Below are positions 51,224 to 57,945 of a stretch of DNA of 57,945 nucleotides, piece after piece. Both the position numbers and the translations under genes were made by a program. Source of the stretch: an uncultured Bacteroidales bacterium (GTDB lineage: Bacteria > Bacteroidota > Bacteroidia > Bacteroidales > Bacteroidaceae); the NCBI GenBank assembly GCA_902791295.1, contig CADAVI010000016.1, positions 1 to 57,945 of the forward strand. The letters run 5' to 3'. The notes below the pieces were generated by a model, which was not told where the DNA came from, did no database searches, and saw nothing but the letters and a program-made list of their open reading frames with translations. The stretch's first letter is position 1. Every line of letters starts with the position of its first letter.

Positions 51224-52480
51224 ATGAGTTTGAGTTCGTTCAGGGAAAAAGGCCTGCTGCAAGGCGACATGGTGTTGTGGATGATTTTCATCTGCCTGTG
51301 CATGATTTCCGTGGTGGAAGTCTACAGCGCATCGAGCAGTATGACCTACAAATCCGGCTCCTACTGGGTGCCCGTGATGGAGCACGCCGGCTATGTCATC
51401 GCCGGCATGATTCTGGCCTGGATGATGCACCTCCTGCCCTGTAAGATATATAAGATTAGCTCCGTTTTCATCCTTTTCTTCTCATGGATATTATTGATTG
51501 TGGCATTGTGTTCCGGCAGTGTGAACGGTGCTTCCCGATGGATCAGCATCTTCGGCAAGACCATACAACCCTCCGAACTTTCCAAATTGGGTCTGGTCAT
51601 GACAGCTGCCGCTGTGCTTTCCATTTTCCGCGATGAAAACGGCACGTCCAAGATGGGGACCAAACTGCTGATTATCTTTACGGCCATCACCCTGCTACCC
51701 ATTGCCACAGAAAATCTCTCCACTGCTGCCCTTATCTCCGCGGCGATGTTCCTCATCGCTTTCTTCGCTCAGGTGCAGACCAAGTTGCTGGCCTGGGTGG
51801 CCGGCGTCGTTATGGGTTTGGCGATTCTCGGCCTGACATTCTGCTTCAGCGTGTCGGAATCCACCCTTGACAACTGGGCGCAGTCCGAGGGTCCCATGCA
51901 CCGTGTGCCCACCTGGGTGCACCGCATCACCAACCGGCAGTCGCTCCCCGACGATCCCAATGACTACGACATCACAGAGAACATACAGGTGACGCATGCC
52001 AACATAGCCATCGGCACCTGCGGCGTGATAGGTCGCGGCCCCGGCAACAGCATCGAGCGCGACTTCCTGCCACAGGCCTATTCCGACTTCATCTACGCCA
52101 TCATCATTGAGGAGGGCGGCATCGCGATGGGCATGCTGGTGATGTTCCTCTACCTGTTGCTGCTGTGGCGCGCCATGCGCATCGCCACGAAATGCAAAGG
52201 ATTGTTCCCGGCCTATCTTATCATGGGCCTTTCCATCATGATTGTCCTTCAGGCCATGATGAACATGGCCGTGGCCGTGGGCGCCATGCCCGTGACGGGA
52301 CAGCCGCTTCCGCTTATCTCGCGCGGCGGCACCTCCACCTTCGTCAATTGTGCCTACCTGGGCATGATGCTCGCCGTCTCGCGCAACGCCAAGATGGTGG
52401 ACGGAGACGAACCTGTGGCCGAAGAACCTGAAATTATTGACGAAAATATAACAGAAGATAACAATGAAGATAATCATTAG
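51224..52480 (+). CDS. ftsW: Septal peptidoglycan glycosyltransferase FtsW
   Basis: A 418-residue SEDS-family polymerase with about ten helices that elongates glycan at the septum with FtsI. Markers: VEVYSASSSMTYKSG after the first helix, SVNGASRWISIFGKTIQPSELSKLGLV (about 89-115), AQSEGPMHRVP in the large loop, GRGPGNSIERDFLPQAYSDFIYAIIIEEGG and MPVTGQPLPLISRGGTST. Acidic C-terminal tail. The last 17 bases overlap murG. Confidence 0.94.
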   Translation: MSLSSFREKGLLQGDMVLWMIFICLCMISVVEVYSASSSMTYKSGSYWVPVMEHAGYVIAGMILAWMMHLLPCKIYKISSVFILFFSWILLIVALCSGSVNGASRWISIFGKTIQPSELSKLGLVMTAAAVLSIFRDENGTSKMGTKLLIIFTAITLLPIATENLSTAALISAAMFLIAFFAQVQTKLLAWVAGVVMGLAILGLTFCFSVSESTLDNWAQSEGPMHRVPTWVHRITNRQSLPDDPNDYDITENIQVTHANIAIGTCGVIGRGPGNSIERDFLPQAYSDFIYAIIIEEGGIAMGMLVMFLYLLLLWRAMRIATKCKGLFPAYLIMGLSIMIVLQAMMNMAVAVGAMPVTGQPLPLISRGGTSTFVNCAYLGMMLAVSRNAKMVDGDEPVAEEPEIIDENITEDNNEDNH

Positions 52481-53576
52481 CGGTGGCGGCACGGGAGGTC
52501 ACATCTTTCCTGCCGTTTCCATAGCCAACGCCGTCAAGGCCCTCAACCCGGAAGCCGAAATCCTCTTTGTGGGCGCTTTGGGCAGAATGGAGATGCAGCG
52601 AGTGCCTGCAGCCGGATACGACATTGTCGGCCTGCCTGTCAGGGGGCTGATTCGTCCGCTTTGGTCGCCGAAGAACATCGGCGTCCTGTGGGATTTCCTC
52701 CGCAGCAAGTATAAGGTAAAATCCGTCATCCGTAACTTCCGTCCCGACGTAGCCGTGGGCGTGGGCGGATACGCCAGCGCCGCCACGCTGAACGCGGCCT
52801 ACGAGATGCACATTCCCTGTCTTATTCAAGAGCAGAACTCTTTCGCCGGACTGACCAACAAGACTCTTGCCAACAAGGCCGACAAGATTTGTGTCGCCTA
52901 CTCGGGCATGGACCGTTTCTTCCCCGCTGAGAAGATTATGATGACGGGCAATCCTGTGCGTCAAAACCTGCTCAACCCGGCGCTTTCGCGCGCCGAATGC
53001 TGCAGTTCTTTCGGTTTGGATCCTTCTCATCCCGTGGTTCTTATCGTAGGCGGCAGCTTAGGTGCCCGCACCATCAACGAGAGTGTACTCTCTTCACTGG
53101 AGAAAATACGCAAAAGCCCCGTACAGTTCATCTGGCAAACGGGCGGATATTACAAGGAGCAGATTGCCGCCGCGCTGGCCAAGACGGAGAAGCCGGCCAA
53201 CCTCTACGTGACGGATTTCATTTCCGCCATGGACAAAGCCTACAAAGCCGCGGATCTTGTCATTTCCAGAGCCGGTGCCAGCAGCATATCCGAACTCTGT
53301 CTGCTGGGCAAAGCCAGCATTCTGGTGCCCTCGCCCAATGTAGCAGAAGACCATCAGACCCACAACGCCATGGCTCTGGTTAAACGAGAAGCCGCTCTGC
53401 TGGTCAAGGACAGCGACGCCCCTTCCCGCCTCATCCGCCAGGCCATCGAAACAGTGACCAATCCGGCCGCATTGACCATGCTCGGACAGAACGCCCGCAC
53501 CATGGCCTTCAAGGACAGCGCCGAAGTCATCGCCAAAGAAGTCATCAAACTGGCCAACACCAAACACAAGAAATAG
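52464..53576 (+). CDS. murG: Lipid II synthase MurG (GlcNAc transferase)
   Basis: A 370-residue GT28 glycosyltransferase adding GlcNAc to lipid I at the inner face of the membrane. SGGGTGGHIFPAVSIANAV at 7-25, VGVGGYASAATLNAAY, IQEQNSFAGLTNK, VGGSLGARTINESV, and the donor site ISRAGASSISELCLLGKASILVPSP (about 266-290). It starts inside ftsW and is four bases before murC. Confidence 0.95.
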   Translation: MKIIISGGGTGGHIFPAVSIANAVKALNPEAEILFVGALGRMEMQRVPAAGYDIVGLPVRGLIRPLWSPKNIGVLWDFLRSKYKVKSVIRNFRPDVAVGVGGYASAATLNAAYEMHIPCLIQEQNSFAGLTNKTLANKADKICVAYSGMDRFFPAEKIMMTGNPVRQNLLNPALSRAECCSSFGLDPSHPVVLIVGGSLGARTINESVLSSLEKIRKSPVQFIWQTGGYYKEQIAAALAKTEKPANLYVTDFISAMDKAYKAADLVISRAGASSISELCLLGKASILVPSPNVAEDHQTHNAMALVKREAALLVKDSDAPSRLIRQAIETVTNPAALTMLGQNARTMAFKDSAEVIAKEVIKLANTKHKK

Positions 53577-53580
53577 GAAT

Positions 53581-54939
53581 ATGAAATCAGTATATTTTGT
53601 CGGCATCGGCGGCATCGGCATGAGCGCCATCGCCCGCTATTTCCTCAACCAGGGCCTCACGGTGGGCGGCTACGACAAGACGCCTTCCGTCCTGACACGA
53701 CAACTCGAAAAAGAGGGCGCCCTCATCCACTACGAAGACAACGTGAGCCTCATCCCCGAGGCCTGCACCGATGCCAAAGAGTGTCTCGTGGTCTATACGC
53801 CTGCCATTCCGGCTGAGCACACGGAGCTGCAGTGGTTCCGCGACGGGGGCTTCGACGTGCAAAAGCGCGCTCAGGTCCTGGGCACGCTGACACGCGGCAG
53901 GAAGGGCCTCTGTGTGGCCGGCACCCACGGCAAGACCACCACGTCGTCGATGGCCGCTCACATACTGCACCAGAGCCCAGCGGGCTGCAACGCCTTCCTG
54001 GGCGGCATCCTCAAGAACTACGGCACAAACTACATCCTCTCCAAAGAGTCGCCTTATGTGGTGATTGAGGCCGATGAGTTCGACCGCAGCTTCCACTGGC
54101 TCTCGCCGTTTGCCACCGTCATCACCGCCACTGACGCCGACCACCTCGACATCTACGGCACGGAGGAAGCCTATCTTGAGAGCTTCACCAAATATACTTC
54201 GCTGATTCTCCCCGGCGGTTATCTCATCATGCACACCGGGCTCAAGATGAAGCCCGCCACACAGGAAAGCGTCACCACCTGGACCTACAGCCAGGACGCA
54301 GGCGACTTCCACGCGGAGAACGTGCGCATCGGCAGCGGTGCCATCGTCTTCGATTTGGTGTCACCGCTGGGCAACATCAAGGATATCAGCCTGGGAGTGC
54401 CCGTCATGGTCAACATCGAAAACGGCATCGCGGCCATCGCGCTGGCCCAGATTACCGGCGTGCCTGCAGAGTGCATCCGTGAAGGCATGGCCTCATTCGC
54501 CGGTGTGGACCGACGTTTCGACTTCCATGTCCGTCGCGACGATATGGTTTATCTCTCCGACTACGGCCATCATCCCGAGGAGGTGCGCAAGAGCCTCACC
54601 TCCATCCGCATGCTTTACGAAGGACGTCGCATCAAGGTGATTTTCCAACCGCATCTATACACGCGCACCCGCGATTTTTATAAGGAGTTCGCCGATGCGC
54701 TCTCCCTTGTGGACGACGTGGTGCTGGTGGACATCTATCCCGCCCGCGAGAAACCCATCGAAGGCGTCACCTCCGCTCTGATAGCCCAAAATCTGCGCCC
54801 CGGCGTAAAGTGCGAACTCTGTCGCAAGGAGGACGTCCTTGACATCGTACGCCGCAAAGACTTCGATGTTCTGGTGACTCTCGGCGCCGGCGACCTGGAC
54901 AACTATGCCGACGACATCACCGAAATACTCAATCGATAA
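53581..54939 (+). CDS. murC: UDP-N-acetylmuramate:L-alanine ligase MurC
   Basis: A 452-residue Mur ligase adding the first stem amino acid. FVGIGGIGMSAIARYFLNQG at the N-terminus, VAGTHGKTTTSSMAAHIL (about 112-129), EADEFDRSFHWLSP, TATDADHLDIYG, YLSDYGHHPEEVRKSL and FQPHLYTRT. All domains are present and the length is normal. ddl, which follows murC in many phyla, is absent; ftsQ comes next after 42 bases. Confidence 0.95.
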   Translation: MKSVYFVGIGGIGMSAIARYFLNQGLTVGGYDKTPSVLTRQLEKEGALIHYEDNVSLIPEACTDAKECLVVYTPAIPAEHTELQWFRDGGFDVQKRAQVLGTLTRGRKGLCVAGTHGKTTTSSMAAHILHQSPAGCNAFLGGILKNYGTNYILSKESPYVVIEADEFDRSFHWLSPFATVITATDADHLDIYGTEEAYLESFTKYTSLILPGGYLIMHTGLKMKPATQESVTTWTYSQDAGDFHAENVRIGSGAIVFDLVSPLGNIKDISLGVPVMVNIENGIAAIALAQITGVPAECIREGMASFAGVDRRFDFHVRRDDMVYLSDYGHHPEEVRKSLTSIRMLYEGRRIKVIFQPHLYTRTRDFYKEFADALSLVDDVVLVDIYPAREKPIEGVTSALIAQNLRPGVKCELCRKEDVLDIVRRKDFDVLVTLGAGDLDNYADDITEILNR

Positions 54940-54981
54940 ACTCACAACGCACACTCACCGCAGTCAACACTCACGACCTCC

Positions 54982-55731
54982 ATGCGCATCATCCTGAAAA
55001 TAATCGTCCTCATCAGCCTGACGGCCTACCTTATCTTCGCCGTCGTCCATTTGGCACATCCCCAAGAGGATGAGCCCTGCTGCGCCGTGAACTACATCAT
55101 CAACTACGAAGGCGAAGCTCCTCCACGCTCCATCGTGGACAAGGCCTTCGTGGCCAACCTGCTCAACGAGAAGCATGTCCGCCCCGTGGGCAAGACGCTC
55201 GGAGCGGTAAATCTGCGCAGCATCCGCAACATGCTCAACGAGAACCCCTATATCGACTCCTCTTACTGCTACTACACGGCCGCCGGCACACTGTGCGTCG
55301 GCGTGGTTCCCAAGCGCCCGGTCATGCAGGTGGTAACGTCCACCAAGAAATACTTCCTCACCGACAAGGGCAGCGCCATGCCCATGAAACAATACGACCT
55401 GAAACTACCTCAAGTGAGTGGCGATATCAGCGTCAGGGAGGCGCGCAAACTGCGCCCCATGCTGGATTATATCGCCCACAGCCCCTGGCACGACAAGGTG
55501 GAGGGCTACCGCATAGACCCCAAAGACGGCCTGGTCATGATTCTCAAAGACGAGCCCTTCGATATCGTCATGGATTCGGAACAAGACTACGAGCGAAAAC
55601 TCGCCAATCTCGAGCTCTTCATGCAGTCGGCTCTTCCCAAGGCCGGTAAAGAGCGCTATTCACGCATCAATCTGAGTTTTGAGGGTCAAGTGGTCGCCGT
55701 CAGAAACACGCGAAAAAATAATATTAAATAA
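54982..55731 (+). CDS. ftsQ: Cell division protein FtsQ
   Basis: A 249-residue bitopic protein with one N-terminal helix (ILKIIVLISLTAYLIFAVVHL), a POTRA-like segment (LRSIRNMLNENPYIDSSYCYYTA) and the FtsQ beta domain (VLVV-type strands around VGVVPKRPVMQVVTS and YFLTDKGSAMPM). The C-terminal RINLSFEGQVVAVRN is typical. It recruits FtsL and FtsB-like partners. Position between murC and ftsA supports the call; sequence identity to FtsQ of other phyla is low. Confidence 0.88.
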   Translation: MRIILKIIVLISLTAYLIFAVVHLAHPQEDEPCCAVNYIINYEGEAPPRSIVDKAFVANLLNEKHVRPVGKTLGAVNLRSIRNMLNENPYIDSSYCYYTAAGTLCVGVVPKRPVMQVVTSTKKYFLTDKGSAMPMKQYDLKLPQVSGDISVREARKLRPMLDYIAHSPWHDKVEGYRIDPKDGLVMILKDEPFDIVMDSEQDYERKLANLELFMQSALPKAGKERYSRINLSFEGQVVAVRNTRKNNIK

Positions 55732-55746
55732 AAGCATCAAAAAGAC

Positions 55747-57069
55747 ATGAAAAACGATGTCATCGTTGCGGTGGAATTGGCCTCATCTTCCATCCGTGCC
55801 ATCGCCGGCAGACGCCTGCCGAACGGCAACATTGAGGTGATTGGTCTTGCCGAAGAGCCGGCGCAAAACTGCGTTCACAAAGGCGTTGTGGAGAACATTG
55901 AGAAGACCACCCAAGCCATTGCCTCCGTCATTGCACGACTGGATCTGGTGGCCGGCGGACACATCAAGAGCGTCTATGTCGGCCTGGGCGGACAGTCGCT
56001 CCACAGTCGCAAGAACAGCGTCAAGCGCCAGTTCCCCGAACTGACGCAAATCACATCGCACATGGTGGACATGCTGCTCGACAGCAACTACAATGAGAAC
56101 TACGCCGGCTACAACATCCACGAGGTGGTGCAACAGGAGAGCCTTGTGGGCAACCGCCAGGCAGAGGACCCCGTGGGCATGTTGACGGAAAACCTTGAGG
56201 CCCGCTTCCTCAACGTTGTGGCCCGCGCCACCTTGGAAGACAACATACGCAAATGTGTGAAAGGCGCAGGACTGAGCGTGGCCGACATCCTGGTGTCTCC
56301 CCTGATGCTCGCCGACGCCGTGTTGCGCCCCGACGAGAAGCGCTCGGGCTGCGCCGTGGTCGATATGGGCGCTGAAACCACCACTGTCACGGTTTACACC
56401 AAGAACATACTCCGCCACCTCATCGTGTTGCCCATCGGCGGCGCCAACGTCACCCAGGACATTGCGGCCCAAAAGGTGGAGTGGGACGAGGCCGAGATGC
56501 TGAAGCTCAAGTACGGCACAGCCTATCAAAACGACCCCGTCCCCGACGAAGAGACCATCGAACTCAACTACGGCCAAAAGATTACAACCAATAAGTTGCT
56601 CAACATCATCGAGGCCCGCTACGAGGAGATTGTGGCCAACGCCTGGCATCAAATCAAGCCCTTCTCCGACCTGTTGCTCTCGGGCCAGGTGGTGCTCACG
56701 GGCGGCGTTTCTCATGCCAAGAACCTGGTGCCCTGTTTCCAGTTCTTCGCCCAATGCAACAAGCAGGTGAAGATTTTCAAGGGGCTGCCCGACGGCATCA
56801 TCACAGCCCCCGGCGTCGTCATCCCCGAAGACGGACGCTATCTCACACTGATGGGACTGCTCCTCCACGGTGACCAGAACTGTCTGGCCACCAAAGAGCC
56901 CGAGAAGCCCAAGGAAGAGCCCGCCCCCGTGTCTCCCGTTGTTGATACGCCGTCCGAACCCGCCGCTATCCGGGCTCAGGAACCCGACGAAGAAAAAGGA
57001 GCCAAGAAAGACTCCTGGTGGAAGAATTTATGGAAGAGCGTGCAGGCCGGCCTGTCCGAACCCGAATAA
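55747..57069 (+). CDS. ftsA: Cell division protein FtsA
   Basis: A 440-residue actin-like ATPase that anchors FtsZ to the membrane. Phosphate-1 segment AVELASSSIRAIAGRR (about 7-22), the 1C domain SVYVGLGGQSLHSRKN, phosphate-2 VDMGAETTTVTVY, LPIGGANVTQDIA and adenosine motif VVLTGGVSHAKNL. A proline/glutamate-rich linker leads to a C-terminal amphipathic helix (WWKNLWKSVQAGL) that should bind the membrane. It begins 15 bases after ftsQ; ftsZ follows 33 bases later. Confidence 0.96.
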   Translation: MKNDVIVAVELASSSIRAIAGRRLPNGNIEVIGLAEEPAQNCVHKGVVENIEKTTQAIASVIARLDLVAGGHIKSVYVGLGGQSLHSRKNSVKRQFPELTQITSHMVDMLLDSNYNENYAGYNIHEVVQQESLVGNRQAEDPVGMLTENLEARFLNVVARATLEDNIRKCVKGAGLSVADILVSPLMLADAVLRPDEKRSGCAVVDMGAETTTVTVYTKNILRHLIVLPIGGANVTQDIAAQKVEWDEAEMLKLKYGTAYQNDPVPDEETIELNYGQKITTNKLLNIIEARYEEIVANAWHQIKPFSDLLLSGQVVLTGGVSHAKNLVPCFQFFAQCNKQVKIFKGLPDGIITAPGVVIPEDGRYLTLMGLLLHGDQNCLATKEPEKPKEEPAPVSPVVDTPSEPAAIRAQEPDEEKGAKKDSWWKNLWKSVQAGLSEPE

Positions 57070-57102
57070 AGATGATGTTGAACACAGGAAAAACCTACAA
57101 TC

Positions 57103-57945
57103 ATGGATACGAATAACGATTTTGGTATGGGCATTCAGTTCGAAATGCCAAAAAACAACCCCAGCATCATCAAGGTGATCGGCGTGGGCGGTGGCGGCGG
57201 CAACGCTGTCAACCATATGTTCCGTGAGGGCATCCACGATGTCAGTTACGTGGTGTGCAACACCGACCAGAAGGCTCTGGAAGAATCGCCTGTTCCCACC
57301 CGCGTACAGCTGGGTGACGGCCTCGGTGCAGGCAACAAGCCCGATGTGGGCCGCGAGAAAGCCATTGAAAGCATCGAGCAAATCAAGCAGATGTTCACCG
57401 ACGGCACCCGCATGGTCTTCGTCACGGCCGGCATGGGCGGCGGCACCGGGACGGGCGCAGCGCCTATCATCGCCCAGTGCGCCAAGGATATGGACATCCT
57501 CACCGTGGGCATTGTCACCATTCCCTTCCTCTTTGAGGGCAAGATGAAAATTTTCCAAGCTCTGGAGGGCGTGCAGGAAATCAGTAAGCACGTGGACGCC
57601 CTGCTGGTAATCAACAACGAGCGTTTGCGCGAAATCTATCAGGACCTGACGGTGATCAATGCCTTTAAAAAGGCCGATGATACGCTCTCAGTGGCCGCCA
57701 AGAGCATCGCAGAAATCATCACCATGCGAGGCATCATCAATATGGACTTCCAGGACGTCACCACCGTACTCAAGAACGGCGGCGTAGCCATCATGTCCAC
57801 CGGCTTCGGCGAAGGCAGCGGCCGTGTCACCAAGGCCATTGAGGAAGCGCTCCACTCTCCGCTGCTCAACAACAACGATATCTACAACTCCAAGAAGGTG
57901 CTCCTCAACATCAACTTCTCCAGCGACGACGGCAAGGACAGCCTG
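57103..57945 (+). CDS. ftsZ: Cell division protein FtsZ (3' end outside the window)
   Basis: The first 281 codons of the tubulin-like division GTPase. GTP-binding features: VIGVGGGGGNAVNHM (about 25-39), the tubulin signature GMGGGTGTGAAPIIA (about 109-123), VNNERL-type segment VINNERLREIY and the T7 synergy loop region NMDFQDVTTVL. The N-terminal extension MDTNNDFGMGIQFEMP is typical for Bacteroidales. The reading frame is open to the window edge, so the truncation is due to the window and not biological. Confidence 0.97.
   Translation, partial: MDTNNDFGMGIQFEMPKNNPSIIKVIGVGGGGGNAVNHMFREGIHDVSYVVCNTDQKALEESPVPTRVQLGDGLGAGNKPDVGREKAIESIEQIKQMFTDGTRMVFVTAGMGGGTGTGAAPIIAQCAKDMDILTVGIVTIPFLFEGKMKIFQALEGVQEISKHVDALLVINNERLREIYQDLTVINAFKKADDTLSVAAKSIAEIITMRGIINMDFQDVTTVLKNGGVAIMSTGFGEGSGRVTKAIEEALHSPLLNNNDIYNSKKVLLNINFSSDDGKDSL

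Overview
The window is a GC-rich stretch of a Bacteroidales chromosome, most like Prevotellaceae or Bacteroidaceae. Support for this: Bacteroidetes-type -7 boxes (TAnnTTTG) stand in front of many genes and tRNAs; Shine-Dalgarno sites are not evident; there is a PorQ-type secretion protein, an ExbB with a secreted N-terminal extension followed by two ExbDs, a DUF4292 lipoprotein, PCMD/calycin-like surface proteins, and the Bacteroidetes order of the dcw cluster. Genus and species cannot be fixed by reading alone.

Layout. 1-165: tRNA-Gln and a two-way terminator. 171-4156 (-): a barrel-like secreted protein, NhaA and a ResB/CcsA-type cytochrome c assembly protein, divergent from 4332-7727 (+), DsbD and a MATE exporter; ccsA and dsbD fit together in cytochrome c and envelope thiol chemistry. 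7728-8241: no protein gene, but 22-bp tandem repeats, a promoter-hairpin-T-tract unit that may be a small RNA, and a 180-bp internally deleted insertion sequence with perfect 18-bp ends. 8242-10878 (-): rsmI, a coiled-coil lipoprotein and a perM-like permease whose 3' end is missing and runs into tRNA-Leu. 10997-13968 (+): hflX and class I fumarase; then tRNA-Lys. 14183-19451 (-): TonB energisation genes (tonB, exbB, a small membrane protein, exbD, exbD) interleaved with a polyprenyl synthase, tatD and tRNA-Ser. 19619-22211 (+): porQ, cmk, ispH. 22227-27014 (-): acyl-CoA ligase, prfB, CYTH protein, NSS transporter. 27136-28164 (+): an M20 deacylase.

28136-35709 (-) is a tightly packed eight-gene run headed by a membrane-embedded AraC-type regulator, then a small secreted protein, a GlsB-like N-acyltransferase, dGTPase, dUTPase, a TPR protein, a DUF4292 lipoprotein and EnvC. 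35751-43447 (-) is an accessory surface locus bounded by its own promoter and a strong terminator: a PCMD lipoprotein, a beta-barrel, and three related PCMD-like/calycin-like proteins, one split by an apparent frameshift and one a truncated duplicate. 43448-43963 is a repeat-rich divergent control region. 43964-57945 (+) is the dcw cluster without mraZ, murF or ddl: rsmH, ftsL, ftsI, murE, mraY, murD, ftsW, murG, murC, ftsQ, ftsA and the first 281 codons of ftsZ.

Most of the window is housekeeping. The least ordinary parts are the 7.7-8.35 kb scar (repeats, candidate small RNA, deleted IS, tRNA/permease fusion), the PCMD surface locus with its frameshift and mosaic large gene, and the 11-bp phased repeats plus paired 12-bp sites in front of the mraZ-less dcw cluster. 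I found no CRISPR array, prophage, intact transposon or defence system.
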